From the NCBI GenBank assembly GCA_026705605.1, contig JAPPAK010000003.1, positions 728 to 64,727 of the forward strand: 64,000 bases of DNA, given 5' to 3'. This DNA is from Chloroflexota bacterium. GTDB lineage: Bacteria; Chloroflexota; Dehalococcoidia; Tepidiformales; Tepidiformaceae. Each line of letters begins with the position of its first letter. Positions within the stretch are counted from its first letter, which is position 1. The translations under genes were made by a program, and so were the position numbers. Under the pieces are notes generated by a model. That model ran no database searches. It was not told the DNA's origin and worked only from the letters and a program-made list of their open reading frames with translations. Positions 1-7,467 of the stretch are shown piece after piece.

Positions 1-117
1 AGAGAAGGCGTTTTGTCGGGGCGCGAAGCCGGGCCGGGGGGGAGGGCCCCGGCCGTCCCCCGCGGGGGGGCCCCCCCCCCCCGCCCCCCCCCGCTCCCCC
101 CCCCCCCCCCCCCCCCC
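1..117. repeat. G/C-only low-complexity DNA ending in a 22-base poly-C tract
   Basis: From about position 30 the sequence is almost only G and C. It ends in an uninterrupted run of 22 C (96-117), after shorter C runs broken by single G or T bases. The tract lies directly before a TATGTT box and about 45 bases before the start of a large surface-protein gene. A second poly-C tract (14110-14124) has the same position before a paralogous gene. Such tracts can change length by slippage. Because this one is at the window edge, a sequencing or assembly artefact is also possible. Confidence 0.7.
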
Positions 118-119
118 GT

Positions 120-125
120 TATGTT
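120..125 (+). promoter_or_regulatory. candidate -10 box downstream of poly-C tract
   Basis: TATGTT follows the poly-C tract and lies 36 bases before the GTG start at 162. The same hexamer in the same relative position (14130-14135) precedes the paralogue at 14173. The flanking bases are also conserved (TTATGTTC, then a C and TAG), so the two upstream regions are homologous. No -35 box is visible because that zone is poly-C. Confidence 0.35.
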
Positions 126-161
126 CACGTAGGCCGGCAACCCGGCACGAGGGCTAGCGGT

Positions 162-3100
162 GTGAGCCGCCGCGGCCCGTTCCCGTCCACCCGGTGGCTG
201 CCCCGCCTCTCGGCGCTGGTCCTCGCCGTCCTCGCCGTCCTCACTGTGACCTGGGCCGGCGGGAGCTCGGCGAGCGCCGCCGATAAGAACGCGCCGGACG
301 CCGCCCCCACGGTGACCAACGTGGAGGTGTCGTCGACCCCCGCGTCCGGCGACACCTACCGGCTCGGCGAGACCATCCGCGTGACGCTCACCTTCAGCAG
401 CGCAGTCGCCGTGACGGGCACGCCACAGCTCACGATCGACATGGACCCCGCCGCCTGGGGCGAGAAGGTCGTCGACTACACGAGCGGCTCCGGCACGGCC
501 AGCCTGACCTTCGAGCACGAGGTCGTGCAGCCGAACTACTCCACCCGGGGCATCGCCGTGCTGCAGAACAGCCTGACGCTCAACGGCGGGACCATCCGCT
601 CCGCCTCCTCGCAGGCGGACGCCGGCCTGTCGCACACGGGGCGGGACCACGACGCCGGGCACAAGGTGGACTGGCGGCTCTCGCCGTCCGCCCCCACGGT
701 GGCCTTCGTCGCCGTCACCTCCGTCCCCGGCGGCGACAGCACCTACGGTCTCGGCGAGACCATCCGCGTCACGCTCAGCTTCAGCGAGCCGGTCGCCGTG
801 ACCGGCTCGCCGCGGCTCGCGATCGACATGGACCCCGCCGACTGGGGCCGCAAGTGGGCCGCCTACGAGAGCGGCAGCGGCACCAGCGGCCTGACCTTCG
901 CCCACACCGTCGTCCAACCGAACTACTCCAGCCAGGGCATCGCTGTCCTCGCCAATACCCTGGAGCTGAACGGCGGCTCGATCAGGTCGACCGCCTCACG
1001 GGCCAACGCCGGGCTGCTGCACTCGGGACTCGGCCACGACGCCGAGCACAAGGTCGACTGGGGGCTCTCGCCGGCCCCACCGAACCAGGCCCCGGTGGTC
1101 AACACCGAGATCCAGAACTACACGCGGTTCGTCGGAGAACACAACACGCCGCGCGGCGTGCTCGTCAGCAAGTCCTTCGCCGGCCTCTTCTCCGACCCCG
1201 ACGGCGACCAGCTTACCTACGCCGTCGCCATCACCGGAGGCCGCGCGGAACTGGCGGAGGACGTGGTGATCGGCTCGTGGGGCCGCAGCGACGTCCTGGC
1301 CGCGAAGAGTCCCGGGTCGCGCGAGGCGACCATGCGAGTCTTCCTCGAGGTGGACGGCGACGACGACTGGGACGCCCTCGAGCCGCCGCTGCCGGAGCGC
1401 CCGGTGATCACCGTCACCCTGACGGCCACCGACCCCGGCGGTCTCTCGGCCTCGCTGCAGGGCGACTTCCTCGTCATCTGGGAGCCCAAAGCAGGCTGTG
1501 AGCTGGCTCCGCCCGAGCGTGTCTCCGCGCTGGGCGTCGCCAAGGCCGCCGTCGCCTTCTGGCGGGCGCCCTCCGGCGATGACGCCTGCGAGCCGATCGG
1601 CTACGAGGTGGCGGCGCGCAGCCTGGACGGCGGCGCCTGGACCGCGGTGACGGCCGCCCCCGAGGCCAGGTCGCACCTGCTCGACGGAATCACGCCCGGC
1701 CCGATCGAGTACTACGTGACTACCATCTACCCGACCGGCATCTCGGACCGGCCGCTGGCCCTGCCCCAGATCGCCGTGCCGGCAGCCTGCAACATCCGAC
1801 TGGCGGTGGCGGCCGACGTCGACAGCGGCATCAGCGGCACCTGGACCAACGTGGCGGGCGCGCCCTCGGGATGCGTCTTCGGGCCCGAGATCGAGTTCCA
1901 GTTCAAGCAGTCGACCTGGGACCACTTCCGCAGCTACGGCCGGTATCCCAACACGCAGTTGAGCGACGACAGCTTCATCGCCTACGACCTGAAGCCGGGG
2001 GTCACCTACGACTTCAAGATCGTCGCCGTGGACGCGGCCGGCCGGACCAACGAGAGCAACGTCGCCAGCGCCACCGTCGTCTACGACGCCGACGCCGTGG
2101 CCACCGAGAGCAGCCCCCGCAACGTGCGGGTTGTTCCCCACAACCGGGGCAACGCCTACGTCACCTGGGACGATCCGACGACCGGTCCGTCAGCGCATTC
2201 CCTGACCGAGTTCATTGTCCAGTGGACCGGCGGCGGCACCTCGGGTACGAAGACGGTCCCCGCCGCCGGAGAAAACCAAACTGAAATCACCGGGCTGACC
2301 GACGGGACCGCCTACCGTGTCCTCGTCGTTGCGCGCTGGAAGGCCGGCACAGCCACCCACGACGGATGGTCGATCAGCAGCGCGCCGTTCACGGCCCGGT
2401 TGGAGCCAATCCAGCCCTGGTTCGAATCGAATTTTCCAGCAATTATAGGGAGCAGGGTATTCGCTGTAGCCAGATACAACGTACCTTCGGGAGCGACGGT
2501 GTGCGTCTTGACCCAGGACGGAGTTGCTCAACCAGATCTGAACTGCCCGGAGGGCACCCAAGTCCACAGGGAGGTCACGGGCGACATCTCAATCTTTGTC
2601 GTTACGACTCGCCAGAGTGGACATACGGGTCGCTCGTCAATACAGGAAGGCGAGGTCGGCGGCCCACGACCTGTTGACGCGTACGCCTCCGGCGGCAACG
2701 GCACACTCGTCATCGAATGGGGCAACTATGGGTCAGGAGGACCGAGAGGCATTGGTACGCTCGACGCGTGGGTGGTGCAGCACCGCAAGCAGAACGCGGA
2801 CGAGACCTGGCCCAACTGGCCCAGCGGCCACGTGATCACCGACACGACCGCCCGCCGCCATACGTTCACCGGCCTGACCAACGGGACCTGGCAGGTGCGC
2901 GTCCGCGCGCGAACGGCCAACACCGAGGACCACGACGACGACTCGATAACGCCCGACCAGACGGTGCACCGCCTCGGCTTCACCTCCCCGATCCAGACGG
3001 TCACCCTCGACGCCGACCACACGGCCGTCCCCGGCCCGCCGACCGGGGTCACGATCACGCCGGGGGTCGGCTCGCTGACCCTGGAGTGGGAACCGCCCAC

Positions 3101-3704
3101 CGGCGGCGGCTCAGAGGTCTACGCCTACCAGGTGCGCCACCGGCGCGGCGATTACGCCTTCTCAGACGGCGGGGGAGACTGGACCCGGAGCCCCAGGCTC
3201 TATCCGCGCCAGGTGGAGCGCATCTGTCATACGGAAGGCCCGGTACACTCGAGCGGCGGGCCTGCCTGCCTGAACCCCAGGAGCTACACGATCTCCAACC
3301 TGATCGGCGGACGCGACTACGACGTGGCGATCCGGGCCAGGAACGCCAACGGCTGGGGCGACTGGCTGTATGTCGGCGATTTCAACCTGCCCAACGGCTT
3401 CCCGCCGGTGCTGCAGCACGCGGAGATCGGCGGGGCGACCATGTCGTTGATATTCGACCGCAGCCTGGACACCGATTCGTTGCCCTCCACCAGCGTGTTC
3501 TCGGTGAGCGTGAACGGCACGAGCCAGACGCCCACCGGGCTCAGCATCTCCGGCAGCACGTTGTTTGTCACGCTGGGCACGGCGGTCACCAGCGGCCAGA
3601 CGGTCACGGTCAGCTACACCAGGCCGACCCAGACCCCGCTCCAGCACAACGACGCCCAAGCGCCGAGCTTCTCGAACGTGTCCGTCCACAACTTCACGCC
3701 GTAG
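162..3704 (+). CDS. large secreted multi-domain surface protein (repeat module, fibronectin III, SwmB)
   Basis: 1180 residues. The GTG start at 162 gives an N-terminal signal peptide (MSRRGP, then a hydrophobic core, cleavage near ASA-AD at about residue 40). Two copies of a ~120-residue module follow (about 49-171 and 179-302); each runs from a VSS-GDTY-LGETI motif through IDMDP-WG and PNYS-QGIAVL to HKVDW. A cadherin-like domain (about 306-425, motif FSDPDGDQLTY) comes next, then several fibronectin III domains and a C-terminal SwmB-like domain (about 1085-1180). There is no LPXTG motif or transmembrane anchor, so it is probably released or held non-covalently. Its N-terminus and upstream DNA match the gene at 14173, and its middle matches the gene at 7468. 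An adhesin or surface-layer role is inferred. The stretch near 2400-2660 is less GC-rich than its surroundings. Confidence 0.85.
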   Translation: MSRRGPFPSTRWLPRLSALVLAVLAVLTVTWAGGSSASAADKNAPDAAPTVTNVEVSSTPASGDTYRLGETIRVTLTFSSAVAVTGTPQLTIDMDPAAWGEKVVDYTSGSGTASLTFEHEVVQPNYSTRGIAVLQNSLTLNGGTIRSASSQADAGLSHTGRDHDAGHKVDWRLSPSAPTVAFVAVTSVPGGDSTYGLGETIRVTLSFSEPVAVTGSPRLAIDMDPADWGRKWAAYESGSGTSGLTFAHTVVQPNYSSQGIAVLANTLELNGGSIRSTASRANAGLLHSGLGHDAEHKVDWGLSPAPPNQAPVVNTEIQNYTRFVGEHNTPRGVLVSKSFAGLFSDPDGDQLTYAVAITGGRAELAEDVVIGSWGRSDVLAAKSPGSREATMRVFLEVDGDDDWDALEPPLPERPVITVTLTATDPGGLSASLQGDFLVIWEPKAGCELAPPERVSALGVAKAAVAFWRAPSGDDACEPIGYEVAARSLDGGAWTAVTAAPEARSHLLDGITPGPIEYYVTTIYPTGISDRPLALPQIAVPAACNIRLAVAADVDSGISGTWTNVAGAPSGCVFGPEIEFQFKQSTWDHFRSYGRYPNTQLSDDSFIAYDLKPGVTYDFKIVAVDAAGRTNESNVASATVVYDADAVATESSPRNVRVVPHNRGNAYVTWDDPTTGPSAHSLTEFIVQWTGGGTSGTKTVPAAGENQTEITGLTDGTAYRVLVVARWKAGTATHDGWSISSAPFTARLEPIQPWFESNFPAIIGSRVFAVARYNVPSGATVCVLTQDGVAQPDLNCPEGTQVHREVTGDISIFVVTTRQSGHTGRSSIQEGEVGGPRPVDAYASGGNGTLVIEWGNYGSGGPRGIGTLDAWVVQHRKQNADETWPNWPSGHVITDTTARRHTFTGLTNGTWQVRVRARTANTEDHDDDSITPDQTVHRLGFTSPIQTVTLDADHTAVPGPPTGVTITPGVGSLTLEWEPPTGGGSEVYAYQVRHRRGDYAFSDGGGDWTRSPRLYPRQVERICHTEGPVHSSGGPACLNPRSYTISNLIGGRDYDVAIRARNANGWGDWLYVGDFNLPNGFPPVLQHAEIGGATMSLIFDRSLDTDSLPSTSVFSVSVNGTSQTPTGLSISGSTLFVTLGTAVTSGQTVTVSYTRPTQTPLQHNDAQAPSFSNVSVHNFTP
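691..1487 (+). repeat. long direct repeat, copy 1 (module 2 plus cadherin-like domain)
   Basis: About 800 bases align without a gap to 7562-8358, at a constant offset of 6871 bases. Roughly nine of ten bases are identical where sampled, and many differences are at third codon positions. The block encodes one 120-residue module plus the cadherin-like domain and is in frame in both host genes. Confidence 0.9.
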
Positions 3705-3754
3705 GGCAGCGGGGCGCCCCGCCCGCTCCCGCAAGCCGCCGATGATCACAACAC

Positions 3755-3809
3755 ATTACGCATTACGACCTGAATAGTCACACTGCCGTAATGCACATGC
3801 TGGCATGAT
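3755..3809 (+). promoter_or_regulatory. shared promoter/operator element, copy A
   Basis: ATTAC at 3755, GTCAC at 3777, GTAAT at 3788 and CATGAT at 3804 give offsets 0, 22, 33 and 49. Copies B (10004) and C (13901) have exactly these offsets and copy D (7316) has the last three. The 11- and 22-base steps place the boxes on one helix face, as expected of a dimeric activator, and the last box has -10 character. It lies about 64 bases before the start codon at 3873. Confidence 0.55.
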
Positions 3810-3872
3810 ATGCCCAACTCGCGCGCCCCAGGGATCGAGGTTGCCTGGATCCCCGTCGGGAGGACAGTTGTG

Positions 3873-4589
3873 ATGGACCGTACCGCGAAGTCGCGCATGG
3901 GTGGGGCGGCCCTGGCGCTGGCCGCCGCCCTCGCTCTGGCCTGGGCCACGCCGGGCGTCGCACACGCCGACGATGCCCCAAGCGCGAGGTTCCACGTCAC
4001 CAGCGAGGCCGCCACACTCACCAATGCCGACGGCGAAGAGGTCAGCGCCACCATCATCTCGACCACCGTGAACCTGGACTTCGGCGACGCCCTGCTGGCA
4101 GCCGGGATCGATCCGTCCTCCATCACCGTCACGGTGGATGGCGTCCCTCTCGACTGGACCAAGCACGCCTTCACGTTCAATCACGAGCGCCTGAGCGTCA
4201 CCATCGAGGAGTGGAGTGAGGGCGCCGTCACCGAGGCGGAGCTCAATCAGAGACGATCCGGCAACGTCAGCGTCTCCTACGTCCCGCCGGCGGACGCCGG
4301 CGACGAGCGGCTCCGCTACGCAAGCGGCAGCGATGTCGGGGCCTTCGCGGTGCACGCCTCGGTCATCATCGACCCTACCATCGCAGACGCTGTGGGCTTC
4401 GTCGTGCCCGCTCAGCCCAGCACCGTGACCGCGACCATTCGCGGCAACGCCTCGCCGACGAAGAGCCAGACCGTCGTGCTCGAACCCGCGAGTAGTTCGA
4501 ACCCTGGCACGTCCGCCCCGACCGGCCAGGACCTCACGGACATCGTGGGACGGATCTGCCGGCAGTTGGGCGGCAGCAACTGCCGGTGA
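3873..4589 (+). CDS. small secreted protein with SwmB-like fold features
   Basis: 238 residues. ATG 3873 is chosen because GGGAGGA lies 8 bases upstream and translation then begins with a clean signal peptide (MDRTAKSR, hydrophobic stretch, cleavage near AHA-DD at about residue 33). An upstream in-frame ATG at 3810 lies inside the promoter element and is unlikely. The mature part is rich in beta-strand-like sequence and recalls SwmB domains (VTVDGVPL, later NVSVSYVPP). Two cysteines occur near the C-terminus (GRICRQLGGSNC). Function is unknown. It stands between two large surface-protein genes and has copy A of the shared element upstream. Confidence 0.75.
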   Translation: MDRTAKSRMGGAALALAAALALAWATPGVAHADDAPSARFHVTSEAATLTNADGEEVSATIISTTVNLDFGDALLAAGIDPSSITVTVDGVPLDWTKHAFTFNHERLSVTIEEWSEGAVTEAELNQRRSGNVSVSYVPPADAGDERLRYASGSDVGAFAVHASVIIDPTIADAVGFVVPAQPSTVTATIRGNASPTKSQTVVLEPASSSNPGTSAPTGQDLTDIVGRICRQLGGSNCR

Positions 4590-4731
4590 TCCGCCGCAGG
4601 CCAGGGTGTGAGACGCCTATGCCGCCCGCTCCGCACGCCGAGAACTGAACGGCGGAAACGTCGGCTGTTCGCACACGGGCCCGCCCCGGGCGCGCGCAGC
4701 GCGGCGGGCAGTTTCGGGGAGGGCTGACTGG

Positions 4732-6771
4732 ATGAAGAGCCGGCTCACCGGCCGCTTCGCGGCGCTGCTGCTCCTCGCACTCCCGCTCCTCCTGTTCCCG
4801 CTGCACACAGCCCACGGCCAGCAGCCGCCGGGCGCGCCGGCCAATTTCACGGCCGCGCCCGGCGACGGCAGGGCGGTCACGTTGACCTGGGACAATCCGG
4901 ACGATCCCACGATCACCGCGTATCAGCTGCGCCGGACGGCAGCCGGCGTCGCGAGCGACTGGCTGCAGTTCGGCGGCAGCTCCACCGTGCACGTCTCGGC
5001 GAACATCGAGTACGGCGTGCAGTACACCTTCGAGCTGCGCGCGATCCGGGGTACGACCGCCGGAGCGATCGCGACGGTGACGGTCGGGCCCAGGCCGGCG
5101 CCGTCACCGCCGGGCAGCAGTGGTGGCCCGGTCGGTGGCGGCGGTGGTGGTGGCAGCGGCGCTCCCAGGCCGAGCAAGGCCGACTTCGAGTGGACGGTGA
5201 CGCGCGACCTCGAGGCGCTGGCTGCGGGGAACGACCGGCCCACGGGCGCCTGGTCGGACGGGAGCACGCTGTGGCTGGCCAACAACCCCGACGGTCCCGG
5301 CGACGCCGTCTACGCCTACGACCTCGCGAGCGGCGAGCGCCTCGAGGAGCGCGAGTTCGCGCTCGACGAACGCAACCGCGCGCCCCGCGGCGTCTGGGGC
5401 GGAGGTGGGACGGCCTGGGTCTCCGACAGCGGCCGCGACCGGCTCTTCGCCTACGACCTCGCGAGCGGGGAGGGCCTGCCCGGGCGCGACATCGAGCTCG
5501 CCGCCCGCAACGCCCACGCGCGCGGACTCTGGGGCGGCGGGGGCCGCATCTGGGTGCTCGACGGCAACCGGAACAGCCTCCTCGCCTACCGCGAGGCGAG
5601 CGGCGACCTGCTCGCCGAGTACACCCTCGCTGCCGCCAACGGCGACCCGCACGGACTCTGGTCGGACGGCGTCACCATCTGGGTCTCGGACCACGGCGCC
5701 AAACGCCTCTTCGCCTACCGCCTGCCCGACCCGGCCCCTGACGACCCCGCCGGGGAGCCACAGCCGCTCGAGCGCGTGCGCGACGAGGAGTTCAGCAGGC
5801 TCACCCGCGCGAGCAACAACAGCCCGCGCGGCATCTGGTCGGACGGCGAGGTGATGTACGTCGCCGACGCGCACGACGGCCGCGTCTACACGTACAACAT
5901 GCCCGACGCCATCGACGCCCGCCTCGCCTCGCTCGTGCTCGCCGGCGTCCGGTTCGACGAGTTCTCGCCCCTGCGCACTGAGTACGAGGGCGGCGCCGAG
6001 ACGGGCGTCGAGGTAGCGACGGTCGAGGCCGTGCCCACACAGGCCGGGGCCACCGTCGTGATCGAGCCCCCCGACGCCGACGGCGATAGCCGCGAGGGCT
6101 ACGAGGTCACGCTCGCGGGGATCAGCGAGATCACCGTCACCGTGACCTCGCCCGACGGCAGCCGCACGAGCGTCTACCGCGTGACGCTCGCGGGAGCGGA
6201 GGAGCCGCTCTCACCGCAAGAGCATCTCGATGAGCCCTGGGCGCACTGCCTGAAGGGCGCCGTGGCCGGGCGCTTCAGCCTCGTCGTCTACGAGGGCGGC
6301 AGCGTCGAGAGCCTCGCGGCCTGTGCCGAGAGCCGCGGCATCGCAGCGCTCTACGCGTTGCACGAGGGCGAGTGGGTGTCGTACATCCTCGGCGCGCCCG
6401 ACTTTGTCAACCGCCCGTTCGCCGAGCTCTACCGCGAAGGCGTGCCCGCGCTCACGCCCCTCGTGGCTGCGGGCAGCGGCCCCGCCAGCGAGGATCCGGT
6501 AGGGGCGGTCGCGCCGCCCGGCGACTGGCCCGCCTGCCTGCAGGGCGAGGTGACCGCGGGCTGGAGCCTCGTGCTCTACCAGGGTGGCACCGTGGAGCAG
6601 TTCGTGGCCTGCGCAGAAGCGAGCGCAGTTGGGACCGCCTGGACGCTCCACGGGGACGAGTGGGTCGGCTGGATCGCGGCCGCCCCGGATACCGTCAACC
6701 GCCCCTTCGCCGAGCTCTACCCCGACGGCCTGCCCGCCCTCACGGTGCTCATCGTCACGCGCGGGGAATAG
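4732..6771 (+). CDS. secreted propeller-like surface protein with duplicated C-terminal module
   Basis: 679 residues. GGGAGGG precedes the ATG. A signal peptide (cleavage near HGQ-QP, about residue 30) is followed by a fibronectin III domain (about 35-125) and a Gly/Pro linker (about 125-150). At least five NHL-like blades come next (about 155-400, recurring RGVWGGGGTAWVSD and LFAYDLASG forms), then a cadherin-like beta-sandwich domain (about 405-485). Two ~80-residue C-terminal modules follow (about 500-580 and 597-679), each running CLKG or CLQG, then SLVVYEGGSVE, CAE and NRPFAELY. Each module keeps two Cys, suggesting a disulfide. No enzyme motif is seen; an extracellular binding or adhesion role is inferred. 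Confidence 0.82.
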   Translation: MKSRLTGRFAALLLLALPLLLFPLHTAHGQQPPGAPANFTAAPGDGRAVTLTWDNPDDPTITAYQLRRTAAGVASDWLQFGGSSTVHVSANIEYGVQYTFELRAIRGTTAGAIATVTVGPRPAPSPPGSSGGPVGGGGGGGSGAPRPSKADFEWTVTRDLEALAAGNDRPTGAWSDGSTLWLANNPDGPGDAVYAYDLASGERLEEREFALDERNRAPRGVWGGGGTAWVSDSGRDRLFAYDLASGEGLPGRDIELAARNAHARGLWGGGGRIWVLDGNRNSLLAYREASGDLLAEYTLAAANGDPHGLWSDGVTIWVSDHGAKRLFAYRLPDPAPDDPAGEPQPLERVRDEEFSRLTRASNNSPRGIWSDGEVMYVADAHDGRVYTYNMPDAIDARLASLVLAGVRFDEFSPLRTEYEGGAETGVEVATVEAVPTQAGATVVIEPPDADGDSREGYEVTLAGISEITVTVTSPDGSRTSVYRVTLAGAEEPLSPQEHLDEPWAHCLKGAVAGRFSLVVYEGGSVESLAACAESRGIAALYALHEGEWVSYILGAPDFVNRPFAELYREGVPALTPLVAAGSGPASEDPVGAVAPPGDWPACLQGEVTAGWSLVLYQGGTVEQFVACAEASAVGTAWTLHGDEWVGWIAAAPDTVNRPFAELYPDGLPALTVLIVTRGE

Positions 6772-6870
6772 GTGGTGGTGGCAGGGGCGTCGTGCCCACC
6801 CTCAGATTGACGTGAGCCGTCGCGCCGGGCAGGGGCGCTCCGCTGCGGCGGGTCGGCGCGAGCGGGTGAG

Positions 6871-7235
6871 GTGAACGACGGAGTGCCGGACCTGACGCTC
6901 ACCTGGGAGCGCTGCGGAGGCGAGTGGTGTCTGCTCGCGGCCTGCAGCCCGCCGCCGTACGTCGCCGGCGTCTACGCATCTGGCAGCCCCTCCTCTTCGT
7001 CAGGGGGCGGCGGGCCGTATGCGTCGGACAGGGCCACATCCGCGCCTGCCTCGCCCAGCACCGTGGCGACGAGCGCATCGCGATCCACGGCGGTAGCTCC
7101 CTGCTCGTGACCTGGGCCACCTGCCCGGCGGATGCGCGAGACGGCGTGGTGCGGTTCCTGGCCGCCGCCTACCGGCCGCATGAGCGCGAGCCTGGTCCTC
7201 GCGTGGAACCGGTCTCCGTGAACCTGCCCCTCTAG
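6871..7235 (+). pseudogene. possible remnant of a secreted-protein gene
   Basis: The 696-base gap between the genes at 4732 and 7468 has no convincing intact gene. A GTG-started frame (6871-7110, motif LTLTWERCGGEWC) and a second frame (about 7000-7235, motif SLLVTWATCPADA) both read protein-like and could be halves of a gene broken by a frameshift. No signal peptide or good ribosome site is present. Chance open frames in GC-rich DNA remain an alternative. Confidence 0.22.
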
Positions 7236-7315
7236 GGGAGCATCAGGTCGTCCCCGGCCGACACCGAGGACATCCGCGCTCCCCGGAATGGCGACTCCCA
7301 GGGAAGTCATAAACA

Positions 7316-7369
7316 GTGATGAGTATTGGGGAAGAAGTGACGTATTAGTTACATATTGTCAGGTAGAGT
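7316..7369 (+). promoter_or_regulatory. shared promoter/operator element, copy D (divergent)
   Basis: GTGAC at 7337, GTTAC at 7348 and TAGAGT at 7364 have the same spacing (11 and 27 bases from the GTGAC box) as copies A, B and C. The most distal box is weak here (GTGAT at 7316, one base out of register). It lies about 100 bases before the probable start codon at 7468 and sits in AT-richer DNA. Confidence 0.45.
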
Positions 7370-7467
7370 GTCAACTGCAGTTCGCCCGGGAGGCCTGGAG
7401 CGTGTCGTCGGCGCCCACACGAAGCACGCCTGAACCGGCCACAGCATCGACAGCCGCCGTGGCCGCG

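Noticed and set aside
1..117. Replication origin or other structured element at the left edge
   Set aside because: Only G/C runs are seen; no DnaA boxes, AT-rich segment or iterons.
996..2141. 381-residue minus-strand open frame in the first surface gene
   Set aside because: Antisense of repeat modules; composition is Arg/Gly/Val-rich and it has no ribosome site.
3708..3726. Terminator after the first surface gene
   Set aside because: A GC palindrome is present, but no T run follows and similar palindromes are common at this GC content.
7288..7467. ATG 7288 as the start of the second large surface gene
   Set aside because: It would place the promoter element inside the gene and put 60 non-signal residues before a clear signal peptide at 7468.
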